64,000 nucleotides of DNA from Corynebacterium casei LMG S-19264. Lineage in GTDB: Bacteria > Actinomycetota > Actinomycetes > Mycobacteriales > Mycobacteriaceae. The stretch is from the NCBI RefSeq assembly GCF_000550785.1, contig NZ_CP004350.1, forward strand, positions 1,158,009-1,222,008. The letters run 5' to 3'. Each line of letters starts with the position of its first letter. Position 1 is the stretch's first letter. The position numbers were made by a program, and so were the translations under genes. Of this stretch, positions 56,146 to 64,000 are shown piece after piece. The notes beneath the pieces were generated by a model. It had not been told where the DNA came from. It ran no database searches and was given only the letters and a program-made list of their open reading frames with translations.

Positions 56146-57046
56146 AATCCTCCGTCTGAGTCGTCTCCTCTGGCGGTGAAGACAACGCAATCCTGCGGGA
56201 CTGACGGCGAATGCGCACCAAGTCAATCATGTACAAGGCGACCGCGAACCAGATGATGACAAAGCCAATCCAACGCTCAGTCGACATGTGTTCTTGAGTA
56301 ACAAGCACTGCCCACAACAGCTGCATGGTCGGGGTCATGTACTGCAGCATGCCAATCGTTGCCAGCGGCAACATCTTCGCGCCCTGGGCGAACAAAATCA
56401 ACGGCAGGGCAGTAACCAGTCCTGAGATAATCAGCAATGCCGTGTGGCTTGGGCCCTCAGACAAGAACGTGGACTCACCATTGACGCTCAAATAACCCAA
56501 GTAGATCAGCGCGACGGGAGACATGACCAGAGTTTCCGCGGCCACCGAGCCAGCGGACGAGACCTGCACCTGCTTCTTCAACAGGCCGTAAATGCCAAAG
56601 GATGCCGCCAGCATGAGGGAAATCCACGGACCCTCACCTGTCATAAACGTCAACCAAATAACTGCGACGGCAGCAACGCCCACGGCAGAAATCTGTAGCT
56701 TACGCAGCTGCTCTTTGAGCACCAGAACGCCCAGCGCAACAGAGACCAAGGGGTTGATGAAATATCCCAGCGCAGCGTCCGCGACATGCCCAGAATTCAC
56801 AGCCATCACATAGGTGCCCCAGTTGATGGTGATGGCAACTGAGGCAGCCGTGAGCCACAGCCACGTGCGCTTAGACAGCTGCGTGAGCTCTCGCCATGCA
56901 CCGGTGAAGATCAGGTAGGTGATGATGAGAACAGCAGTCCACACAATTCGGTGCGCCAAAATCTCCAGCGGGGTTGCTGGCAACAGCAGGGGGAAGAAAG
57001 CCGGAAAGACTCCCCACAGTAGGTAGGCCCCGATTGCGTATGGCAT
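56123..57046 (-). CDS. rarD: EamA family transporter RarD
   Basis: Ten-helix drug/metabolite superfamily protein of the RarD subfamily; the name comes from a chloramphenicol-sensitivity phenotype and the physiological substrate is unknown. 307 residues from ATG 57046. The N-terminal MPYAIGAYLLWGVFPAFFPLL and the EILAHRIVWTAVL stretch are RarD hallmarks, and the second EamA repeat shows ALPLILFAQGAKMLPLATIGMLQYMTPTMQLL. GGGAGGG just before ATG 57046 fixes the start; an upstream ATG (57097) would add 17 residues. It is convergent with the small membrane protein gene and divergent from dnaE1. Confidence 0.9.
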   Translation of the reverse strand: MPYAIGAYLLWGVFPAFFPLLLPATPLEILAHRIVWTAVLIITYLIFTGAWRELTQLSKRTWLWLTAASVAITINWGTYVMAVNSGHVADAALGYFINPLVSVALGVLVLKEQLRKLQISAVGVAAVAVIWLTFMTGEGPWISLMLAASFGIYGLLKKQVQVSSAGSVAAETLVMSPVALIYLGYLSVNGESTFLSEGPSHTALLIISGLVTALPLILFAQGAKMLPLATIGMLQYMTPTMQLLWAVLVTQEHMSTERWIGFVIIWFAVALYMIDLVRIRRQSRRIALSSPPEETTQTEDSTSSKRV

Positions 57047-57226
57047 ATATCCCTCCCGGATGCTGTTGGCTGGCGAAGACCTGATTGTACGGCGCAATTG
57101 TATTATGCAATTGTATGGTGCAATGAAGACGCTACTCTAGTCCAACCGCACAGGACCATCATTTATTGCCTCTTGTGGGCGAAGTGTCCGCCTAGCAGGT
57201 AATTCCCGCCATTTGACTCGGGTGGA

Positions 57227-57232
57227 TACAAT
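57227..57232 (+). promoter_or_regulatory. -10 box for a leaderless dnaE1 transcript
   Basis: TACAAT ends 7 nt before the ATG at 57240. It includes the first bases of an alternative ATG at 57231. Confidence 0.5.
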
Positions 57233-57239
57233 GACGAAC

Positions 57240-60200
57240 ATGGCGAAGAATTCCTCTTTTGTACACCTGCATAACCACACTGAATTTTCCATGCTGGACG
57301 GCATGGCGAAGGTAGATTTGCTTGCAGAAGAGGTTGCACGGCAAGAAATGCCTGCTGTGGGCATGACAGACCATGGAAACATGTTTGGCTCGGATGCCTT
57401 CTACCGCCGCATGACCAAAGCCGGAGTGAAGCCGATTATCGGTATTGAGGCTTACATGGCTCCTGGTTCGCGCTTTAATAAGAAACGTCAGCTGTGGGGT
57501 ACTCCCGATCAAAAGCGCGATGACGTCTCCGCATCCGGCGCGTACCTGCACCAGACCATGCTGGCAGAAAACGCCACTGGTCTGTCCAACTTGTTCAAGC
57601 TTTCCTCCCTCGCGTCTTATGAAGGCCAGTTGGGTAAATGGCCACGCATGGATGCAGAGCTCATCGCTGAGCATGCCGATGGCATTATCGCCACCACCGG
57701 TTGTCCTTCAGGTGATGTACAAACCCGACTACGCCTGGGACAGTTCGACGAAGCACTCGAGGCCGCCGCGATGTGGCAGGACATCTACGGCCGCGACAAT
57801 TACTTCCTCGAGTTGATGGATCACGGCCTAGACATTGAAAAGCGCACGCGCGACGGCCTGCTCGAAATCGGCCGCAAGCTCGACCTGCCACCTTTGGTGA
57901 CCAATGACTGCCACTACGTCCTGGAATCCCAGGCACCGTCGCACGAGGCAATGCTGTGTGTGCAGACCGGTAAGACCTTGATGGACCCGGACCGCTTCAA
58001 GTTCGACGGCACCGGCTACTACATCAAGTCCGCCGCCCAAATGCGTGAACTGTGGGATGACATGGTCCCAGACGGCTGTGACAACACCCTGTGGATCGCC
58101 GAGCGCGTTGAGTCCTATGACTCCCTGTGGGAAGAACACACCCACGACCGCATGCCTGTCGCAGACGTTCCCGAGGGCTACACCCCAACGTCTTGGCTAA
58201 GCCACGAAGTGATGGAAGGCCTCAAAGACCGTTTCGACGGCGGGGAAGTACCTGAGGAATACGTCAAGCGTGCGGAGTATGAAATCTCCGTTATTGATAT
58301 GAAGGGCTACCCGTCCTACTTCCTGATCGTTGCCGAGATTATTAAGCACGCGCGATCCATCGGCATCTGGGTAGGCCCCGGCCGTGGTTCGGCCGCAGGT
58401 GCACTGGTTGCTTATGCATTGACCATTACCAATATTGACCCGATTGAACACGACCTGCTGTTCGAGCGATTCCTTAACCCGGAACGTCCATCCGCACCCG
58501 ATATCGATATCGACTTCGATGACCGCCGCCGCGGTGAAATGATCCAATACGCCGCAGAACGCTGGGGCGAGGACAAGATTGCCCAGGTTATTACCTTCGG
58601 TACCGTGAAAACCAAGCAGGCCATTAAAGACTCCGCAAAGGTGCACTTTGGCCAGCCCGGCTTCCAAATGGCTGACCGCATTAACGGCGCCCTGCCACCG
58701 GCAATCATGGCGAAAGACATTCCGCTGTCCGGTATTACTGACCCTGACCACCCGCGTTATTCTGAGGCCAACGAGGTCCGCCAGCTGGTGGAAACCGACC
58801 CGGATGTCAAGAAGATTTATGACACCGCGCGCGGCCTGGAAGGCGTAGTCCGCCAGGCAGGTGTCCACGCCTGTGCGGTGATTATGGCGTCCGTGCGCCT
58901 GATGGACCACATCCCCATGTGGAAGCGCCCCGCCGACGGTGCGTACATCACCGGCTTGGACTACCCAGCATGTGAGGCCATCGGCCTGCTGAAGATGGAT
59001 TTTTTGGGCCTGCGTAACCTCACGGTTATCGGTGACGCCCTAGCGAACATCAAGAAAAACCGTGGCATTGAGCTCAACCTAGAGGACCTGCATGCCGACG
59101 ACCCGAAGGTCTCCAAGGTTTATGACCTACTCTCGAGCGGTGACACCCTTGGCGTGTTCCAGCTGGACTCCGGCGGCATGCAGGAGCTGCTCAAGCGCAT
59201 GAAGCCAACCGGCTTTAAAGATATCGTCGCGTCCCTGGCGCTGTACCGCCCAGGTCCGATGGGTGTGAACGCACACTGGAACTACGCCGACCGTAAGAAC
59301 GGCCGCCAAGAAATTACGCCAATTCACCCTGAACTGGAAGAACCACTGGCAGAGATTCTGGGCGAGACCTACGGCCTGATCGTGTATCAGGAGCAGATCA
59401 TGCGTATTTCCCAGAAACTGGCTAACTACACCGCTGGTGAAGCAGACGGCTTCCGTAAAGCCATGGGTAAGAAGAAGCCAGAAGTGCTGGCCTTGGAATA
59501 TGAGAAGTTCAGCAAGGGCATGTTCTCCAACGGCTATTCCCAGAAAGCGGTTGACGCGCTGTGGGGTACCATCGAGCCCTTCGCGTCTTACGCGTTTAAC
59601 AAGTCCCACGCCGCAGGCTACGGCCTGGTGTCCTTCTGGACGGCCTACCTCAAGGCTTACTTCGCGCCGGAATACATGGCAGCGCTGCTGACCTCTGTGG
59701 CGGATAAGAAGGACAAGTCTGCTATCTACCTCGCGGACTGTCGCCACCTCGGCATCAAGGTGCTGCCACCAGACGTTAACGAATCCGCAGAGGACTTCGA
59801 GGCTGTTGGTGAGGACATTCGCTTCGGCATGGGCGCTATCCGCAACGTGGGCTCTGAAGTGGTGGAGTCCATCATCGCCGCGCGCCGGGAAAAGGGCGCG
59901 TTTAGGAATTTCAGTGACTACCTGGACAAGATTTCGCTTGTTGCCTGTACTAAGCGTGTAACGGAATCCTTAATTAAGGCTGGTGCTTTTGACTCTCTTG
60001 GGCACCCGCGCAAGGGGTTGATGCTGATTCAGGAAGACGCGGTTGACTCCGTACAGTCCACCAAGAAGGCTGCCGATAAAGGCCAGTTCGACTTGTTCGC
60101 TGGATTCGGTGGCGAAGACGGTGGGGCAGCATCGACTTTCGCCATTGAAGTGCCCGATGATTCCTGGGACCGCAAACACGAACTTGCCCTTGAGCGCGAA

Positions 60201-60809
60201 ATGCTGGGCCTGTATGTCTCTGGCCACCCACTTGATGGCTTTGAAGATGCACTTGCAGCACAGACTGATACCACGCTGACTACCGTTGTTGGTGGCGAGA
60301 TGCGCAATGGCCAGGAGATGGTCATCGGCGGCATTATCTCTGGCGTGGACCGTCGCTTTTCCAAGCGTGATGGCTCGCCCTGGGCCATTGTCACCATCGA
60401 GGACCACAACGGTGCGCAGGTTGAAATCCTGGTATTCAACCAGGTCTATTCTCTGGTCGCTCCGCAGATTGTGGAAGACAACATCATCTTGGCCAAGGTG
60501 CAGGTGCGCGTGCGCGATGAGCGCACCAGCTTCTTCTGCAATGACATTCGCGTGCCAGAACTTGGCCCCGGCAACGGTGCTGGCCTGCCTTTGCGCCTGA
60601 GCATGCGTACCGATCAGTGCACTATGGAAAACATTGCCAAGCTCAAGCAAGTATTGGAGAAGAACAAGGGTGATTCAGATGTTTATCTGACTCTGCTCAA
60701 TGGCGATGAATCCACCATGATGGTCTTGGCTGACCACTTGCGGGTGGAGCGTTCCTCCAGCTTGATGGGTGATTTGAAGGCAACGATGGGCACCGGCATC
60801 TTGGGCTAA
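57240..60809 (+). CDS. dnaE1: Replicative DNA polymerase III alpha subunit DnaE1
   Basis: Main replicative polymerase. 1189 residues from ATG 57240. An N-terminal PHP domain ([15 protein letters not shown], then [14 protein letters not shown]; its His/Asp set would give the proofreading exonuclease used by mycobacterial DnaE1) is followed by the C-family polymerase core with [23 protein letters not shown] holding the catalytic Asp triad, then the beta-binding region and an OB-fold near the end ([16 protein letters not shown]). ATG 57231, with GGTGG before it, would add three residues; ATG 57240 fits both the family N-terminus and a TACAAT box 7 nt upstream. The 166-bp gap from rarD is shared promoter space. 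Confidence 0.95.
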   Translation: MAKNSSFVHLHNHTEFSMLDGMAKVDLLAEEVARQEMPAVGMTDHGNMFGSDAFYRRMTKAGVKPIIGIEAYMAPGSRFNKKRQLWGTPDQKRDDVSASGAYLHQTMLAENATGLSNLFKLSSLASYEGQLGKWPRMDAELIAEHADGIIATTGCPSGDVQTRLRLGQFDEALEAAAMWQDIYGRDNYFLELMDHGLDIEKRTRDGLLEIGRKLDLPPLVTNDCHYVLESQAPSHEAMLCVQTGKTLMDPDRFKFDGTGYYIKSAAQMRELWDDMVPDGCDNTLWIAERVESYDSLWEEHTHDRMPVADVPEGYTPTSWLSHEVMEGLKDRFDGGEVPEEYVKRAEYEISVIDMKGYPSYFLIVAEIIKHARSIGIWVGPGRGSAAGALVAYALTITNIDPIEHDLLFERFLNPERPSAPDIDIDFDDRRRGEMIQYAAERWGEDKIAQVITFGTVKTKQAIKDSAKVHFGQPGFQMADRINGALPPAIMAKDIPLSGITDPDHPRYSEANEVRQLVETDPDVKKIYDTARGLEGVVRQAGVHACAVIMASVRLMDHIPMWKRPADGAYITGLDYPACEAIGLLKMDFLGLRNLTVIGDALANIKKNRGIELNLEDLHADDPKVSKVYDLLSSGDTLGVFQLDSGGMQELLKRMKPTGFKDIVASLALYRPGPMGVNAHWNYADRKNGRQEITPIHPELEEPLAEILGETYGLIVYQEQIMRISQKLANYTAGEADGFRKAMGKKKPEVLALEYEKFSKGMFSNGYSQKAVDALWGTIEPFASYAFNKSHAAGYGLVSFWTAYLKAYFAPEYMAALLTSVADKKDKSAIYLADCRHLGIKVLPPDVNESAEDFEAVGEDIRFGMGAIRNVGSEVVESIIAARREKGAFRNFSDYLDKISLVACTKRVTESLIKAGAFDSLGHPRKGLMLIQEDAVDSVQSTKKAADKGQFDLFAGFGGEDGGAASTFAIEVPDDSWDRKHELALEREMLGLYVSGHPLDGFEDALAAQTDTTLTTVVGGEMRNGQEMVIGGIISGVDRRFSKRDGSPWAIVTIEDHNGAQVEILVFNQVYSLVAPQIVEDNIILAKVQVRVRDERTSFFCNDIRVPELGPGNGAGLPLRLSMRTDQCTMENIAKLKQVLEKNKGDSDVYLTLLNGDESTMMVLADHLRVERSSSLMGDLKATMGTGILG

Positions 60810-60880
60810 CCTCCCATCTCTCCAAGGTTTATGCGCGGGCGTGAATAAAAATCATGCGTGGTGGTGGATCTGCGATAGGG

Positions 60881-60896
60881 TAGACAGCACAGTCTA
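60881..60896. promoter_or_regulatory. McbR-type operator TAGAC-N6-GTCTA
   Basis: TAGAC (60881-60885) and GTCTA (60892-60896) match exactly the consensus of McbR, the sulphur/methionine repressor of C. glutamicum. A -10-like TAGGGT (60876-60881) touches the operator. This places the downstream methyltransferase in the methionine regulon by inference. Confidence 0.75.
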
Positions 60897-60919
60897 TTTC
60901 TTTAAAGGAGAAAAACCTC

Positions 60920-62122
60920 GTGGCACAAAAAATCCGCACCACACATGTTGGCTCACTCCCACGCACCCCAGAACTGCTGGAAGCAAACAAGAATCGCGCA
61001 TCCGGCTCCGTTCCAGATGAAGCATTTTTCGAGCTGTTGGAAAAGGCAGTCGATGAAGTTGTAGCTCGTCAGGTCGAGCTCGGTATCGACATCATCAACG
61101 AGGGCGAGTACGGCCACATCACCTCCGGTGCGGTGGACTACGGCTCTTGGTGGAACTACTCTTTCTCCCGCCTGGGTGGCCTGACCATGACCGACGTTGA
61201 CCGTTGGGCTAGTGAAGAAGTAGTTCGCTCTGAGCCAGGCAAGCCACGTCTTACCTCTTTCTCTGACCGCCGCGACCGTAAGCTCTTCTCCGAGGCTTAT
61301 GAAGATCCAGAGTCCGGCATCTTCACCGGCCGCGCCAAGGTGGGAAACCCTGAGTTCACCGGCCCAATTACTTATGTTGGCCAGAAAGAAGTTGAAGCAG
61401 ACGTCAAGCTGCTCAAGGATGCAATGGCGAAGCACAACGTTTCCGACGGCTTTGTCGCAGCGCTTTCCCCAGGCTCCGCAGCACGCCTTGCAAACAAGTA
61501 CTATGAAACCGAGTCTGACGTTATCAAGGCTTGTGGTGAAGCACTGTCCCACGAATACAAGGCAATTACTGACGCTGGCCTGACCGTTCAGTTCGACGCA
61601 CCAGACCTGGCGGAAGCGTGGGACCAGATCAACCCTGAGCCTTCCATCGAAGACTTCCGTGGCTTCGTCCGTGAGCGCATTGACGTACTCAATGACTCCA
61701 TCAAGGACATTCCTAAGGAACTGACCCGCCTGCACATCTGCTGGGGCTCTTGGCACGGACCACACGTGACCGATGTTCCATTCGGCGTCATCTTGGAAGA
61801 GATTCTGCGCGCAGAGGTTGGCGGCTACACCTTCGAGGCTGCATCCCCACGCCACGAACACGAGTGGAAGATTTGGAAGGACGTTGAACTTCCAGAAAAC
61901 ACCTTGCTATACCCAGGCGTGATTGCTCACTCCACCAACGTGGTTGAGCACCCAGAGCTGGTTGCAGACCGCATTTCCAACTTCGCTGAGGTTGTTGGCC
62001 CCGACAAGGTTGTTGCATCCACCGACTGTGGCCTTGGCGGCCGCCTGAACCACCAGATTGCTTGGGCAAAGCTGGATTCTCTGGTCAAGGGTGCGGATAT
62101 CGCTTCGTCTCGCCTGTACTAG
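60920..62122 (+). CDS. MetE-type zinc methyltransferase (cobalamin-independent methionine synthase family, C-domain only)
   Basis: Homologue of the catalytic C-terminal half of cobalamin-independent methionine synthase. 400 residues, about half of full MetE, so it lacks the N-terminal folate-binding barrel duplication. All four zinc/thiol-site residues are visible: His272 and Cys274 in LHICWGSWH, Glu306 in YTFEAASPR and Cys370 in STDCGLGG. Short MetE proteins of this type can use other methyl donors (corrinoid proteins, methylated thiols) or make methionine from homocysteine. GTG 60920 has AAAGGAG before it. The upstream TAGAC-N6-GTCTA site suggests repression by McbR when sulphur amino acids are plentiful. 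A perfect 19-bp terminator follows. Monocistronic. Confidence 0.85.
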   Translation: MAQKIRTTHVGSLPRTPELLEANKNRASGSVPDEAFFELLEKAVDEVVARQVELGIDIINEGEYGHITSGAVDYGSWWNYSFSRLGGLTMTDVDRWASEEVVRSEPGKPRLTSFSDRRDRKLFSEAYEDPESGIFTGRAKVGNPEFTGPITYVGQKEVEADVKLLKDAMAKHNVSDGFVAALSPGSAARLANKYYETESDVIKACGEALSHEYKAITDAGLTVQFDAPDLAEAWDQINPEPSIEDFRGFVRERIDVLNDSIKDIPKELTRLHICWGSWHGPHVTDVPFGVILEEILRAEVGGYTFEAASPRHEHEWKIWKDVELPENTLLYPGVIAHSTNVVEHPELVADRISNFAEVVGPDKVVASTDCGLGGRLNHQIAWAKLDSLVKGADIASSRLY

Positions 62123-62150
62123 TACCAAGCGCTAAGCGCTAAAACATAAA

Positions 62151-62195
62151 GAAAGGTGCTGCAACAGTTTGAAACTGTTGCAGCACCTTTCTTCT
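62151..62195. terminator. Perfect 19-bp bidirectional terminator
   Basis: GAAAGGTGCTGCAACAGTT (62151-62169) and its exact reverse complement (62173-62191) with a 3-nt loop and TTC/T-rich end, between convergent genes. Confidence 0.95.
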
Positions 62196-62223
62196 GCGTC
62201 AGGCAGTATTGCGTCAGGTAGGG

Positions 62224-62757
62224 TTACTGCAGACGGAAACCGAACTGCTGCAAGACGCTAGCGATCTGGTCGCGTGCCTCTGGGGAGAATGCTGCCAGGA
62301 TGGTTGCTGCCTGAGTTAGGGAGCCGCCGACTGCCAAGATGGCACCGACAACAGCGAATATCATGTCGGTGGTTTCATTGCCGCGCATAGACTTCAAAGA
62401 ATCTGGGACATTTTCCCAACGCTCGTCTTCTGCCTGCTCATCTTCTTCTTCGATGCAGTCTGGCTCTTCTGGCATGCCTGAGGAACCGTAGCCGTTAGCG
62501 ATACCGAAGGCGAGCTCCTGTGGGCCCATGAAGGAGGAACCAACGGTGCCGTCTTCAACAGCCTGCTCGTGGTATTCACGGGCGTTTTCTACAGCTTCCT
62601 GGCACTCGTCGGAGTAGCCATCCGCGTTGATGTGGCCACCGGAGGACAGCTGGCTGGAAGACGGGATGGTTTGTGCAGTTGCAGCAACCGGAGTCAAGGC
62701 TGAGACAGCGACGCTGGTAGCTGCAACAACAGCAACAGCAAGGCGGGAGTTACGCAT
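62224..62757 (-). CDS. Secreted protein with C-terminal membrane anchor, unknown function
   Basis: 177 residues from ATG 62757, with AAGGAG 8 nt upstream. The signal peptide (MRNSRLAVAVVAATSVAVSA, cut near ATAQT) is followed by an acidic Ser/Glu-rich middle with two Cys (YSDECQEAVEN and EPDCIEEED) that could form a disulphide. A hydrophobic segment follows (TDMIFAVVGAILAVGGSL, about 127-150), then a short amphipathic tail PEARDQIASVLQQFGF. The next gene on the same strand ends in a closely similar arrangement. No catalytic motif is visible. It may be a surface-anchored or mycomembrane-associated protein; this is inference. Confidence 0.72.
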   Translation of the reverse strand: MRNSRLAVAVVAATSVAVSALTPVAATAQTIPSSSQLSSGGHINADGYSDECQEAVENAREYHEQAVEDGTVGSSFMGPQELAFGIANGYGSSGMPEEPDCIEEEDEQAEDERWENVPDSLKSMRGNETTDMIFAVVGAILAVGGSLTQAATILAAFSPEARDQIASVLQQFGFRLQ

Positions 62758-62872
62758 GGAAATTTCTCCTTGGAAGGCAGACGGGCCAATTTGTACTCCA
62801 ATGAATGTAGCAGGCCGACCCGTATCCCGATAGTGCAATGAAAAAATCCTAACGCCGCCGGTGCGCGACAGG

Positions 62873-64000
62873 TTAGTTCAAGAACGCTTCTACCTGCGCG
62901 CGGACTTCTTGTGGCAGAACCTTCAGCATCTGGTCCTTAGCGCCTGGAATGACACCCAGTGCAGCGACGACGCCAGCGATTACTGCAACGATGGCTGCGA
63001 GGGCACCGCCGGCGAGCGCGGAACCAGAATTGGATTCAGAGGATCCTGTGGAAGAGTTTGAAGAACCTTCAGCGCTTGTCTCATTCTTGCCAATCGGATG
63101 CTCACTATCAGCGAGCGGGTCTTCAATCTGGAAGATGGTGGTGGTGCCGGAGACCTCGTTGCCGATAACCAACAGGTACTCACCATTAGGGGAGTCTTCC
63201 TTATCGATGAAAGCGAAGCCTTCTGGGCCCAGGTCGCCCGCGAACTTGGTGGACTCGTAGTTGTCCTCATCGAAGTCAACAGTGAAGTCACGGTTGTTGA
63301 CGTAGGTCTGGTACTTCGCGTTCGCTGGGTCAGTAACGTCGTAGACAAAGACTCCGCCAACGCGCTCAGTGCCGATGAATGCGTAGGTGCGGTCACCAAT
63401 CTGGCCAATGGTCAATGCCTCTGGCTCTGGGCCCTTGTTGTCAGAACGGTCATCAAACTCAGGACCTTCGTTGTCCGCGTTGTGGTGGAAGACGCCCGCC
63501 TGGTTTAGTGACGCGGTGACTTCTTCAAACTTGGAACCGGAATCGAAGATGACATTGCCCTCAGCGTCGTAGATAGAGAAGGAACGGGAACCATAAGCGT
63601 AGAGCTCATCGAAGCACTGCTCTTCTTCATTCCAGCCAGAGGCATTGGACAGCTTCAGATTGCCCGCTACTTCCTTGGATGCAAGCTCCTCCAGATCAAC
63701 ATCGCCCAGAGCGCCCTCACAGACCTGGCCATCTTCAACAACATCAGCCAGCTCGACTTCATCGGTGTAAATGCCGGAGCCGCCCTCATCTTCATCAACG
63801 CCCCATTCGCGGGCATCGCCTTCATTCGCAGTAGCGAAGTAGGTCTGGCCATTGGAGGTAAAAGCGTGGATGGAGTCTGGCATGCTCAGCCCCTTAACCG
63901 GGATGGTGCGCAGCTCAGCAGCGTCATCCTTGTTGGAAGAGTCAATAGCAATCTGCGAGTGATCAGTGATGTGCGCTGGAACAATCTTCTCAACGGTTGC
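62873..64000 (-). CDS. Choice-of-anchor I type exported protein, 3' part
   Basis: C-terminal 375 residues of a protein whose start lies beyond base 64000; the frame is open to the edge. The body is a beta-propeller-like domain with GLSMPDSIHAFTSNGQTYFATANEGDAREWG, IGQIGDRTYAFIGTERVGGVFVYDV and GPEGFAFIDKEDSPNGEYLLVIGNEVSGTT, the pattern of choice-of-anchor I family proteins (relatives of alkaline-phosphatase/phytase-like surface proteins). A Ser-rich linker (about 60-75 residues from the end), one hydrophobic segment and the tail PQEVRAQVEAFLN make the anchor. No ligand or activity can be assigned from the visible part. It lies 115 bp upstream of the small anchored protein gene on the same strand. 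Confidence 0.8.
   Translation of the reverse strand, partial: ATVEKIVPAHITDHSQIAIDSSNKDDAAELRTIPVKGLSMPDSIHAFTSNGQTYFATANEGDAREWGVDEDEGGSGIYTDEVELADVVEDGQVCEGALGDVDLEELASKEVAGNLKLSNASGWNEEEQCFDELYAYGSRSFSIYDAEGNVIFDSGSKFEEVTASLNQAGVFHHNADNEGPEFDDRSDNKGPEPEALTIGQIGDRTYAFIGTERVGGVFVYDVTDPANAKYQTYVNNRDFTVDFDEDNYESTKFAGDLGPEGFAFIDKEDSPNGEYLLVIGNEVSGTTTIFQIEDPLADSEHPIGKNETSAEGSSNSSTGSSESNSGSALAGGALAAIVAVIAGVVAALGVIPGAKDQMLKVLPQEVRAQVEAFLN

Noticed and set aside
60953..61861. 302-codon minus-strand open frame opposite the MetE-like gene
   Set aside because: The plus-strand product has all catalytic residues; the antisense frame has no domain or translation signal.

Overview
The window is a gene-dense stretch of a Corynebacterium-type chromosome (Actinobacteria, Mycobacteriales; moderately high GC). 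The assignment rests on the gene set and order: qcrB, paired NlpC/P60 cell-wall hydrolases, a PimB-type mannosyltransferase, ROK glucokinase, class II DAHP synthase, pknL with its small HTH partner, mptA, idsA-type prenyl synthase, then the complete dcw (division and cell wall) cluster. This matches the order I recall from C. glutamicum and, in part, Mycobacterium (Rv2145c-Rv2179c). The species cannot be named from the sequence alone. I saw no tRNA, rRNA, CRISPR array, transposase or prophage gene.

Layout. 1-4.2 kb: end of cytochrome bc1 (qcrB), a 1.2-kb non-coding stretch with a structured leader RNA, and two secreted NlpC/P60 peptidases. 4.2-8.8 kb: envelope-lipid and small-metabolism genes (pimB, glk, plsC, an acyltransferase-3 protein, an RNase AS-like exonuclease). 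8.9-17.1 kb: aroG, pknL and its divergent HTH partner, mptA, prenyl synthase, acetyltransferase, HEPN and DUF3040 proteins. 17.2-38.7 kb: dcw cluster mraZ-rsmH-ftsL-ftsI-murE-murF-mraY-murD-ftsW-murG-murC-ftsQ-ftsZ-pgeF-yggS-sepF-yggT-divIVA, with MraZ operator boxes, a candidate mraW-motif RNA and a small membrane protein. 38.7-42.1 kb: ileS behind an isoleucine T-box. 42.1-44.6 kb: a HEAT-repeat protein and a MerR regulator that itself carries HEAT repeats, under a MerR-type promoter, plus an EamA exporter. 44.7-49.9 kb: a polyol (arabitol/mannitol) catabolic cluster rbtT-mtlD / atlR-xylB with three 21-bp-phased operator boxes. 49.9-57.0 kb: dinB, asparaginase, two lipoproteins, lspA, rluD, two small membrane proteins, rarD. 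57.2-64 kb: dnaE1, a MetE-like zinc methyltransferase behind a McbR-type operator, and two exported proteins with similar C-terminal anchors, the last running off the window.

How it works together. The core is a peptidoglycan/divisome factory: Mur enzymes make lipid II, MraY/MurG build it on the membrane, FtsW/FtsI polymerise it at the septum, FtsZ/SepF/FtsQ/FtsL organise division, and DivIVA directs polar growth. Neighbouring genes supply envelope parts (PimB, MptA, PlsC, prenyl synthase) and remodelling (NlpC/P60). Regulation visible in the DNA includes MraZ, T-box, MerR, DeoR/AtlR and McbR sites, and many TANNNT boxes 6-7 nt before start codons that suggest leaderless transcription.
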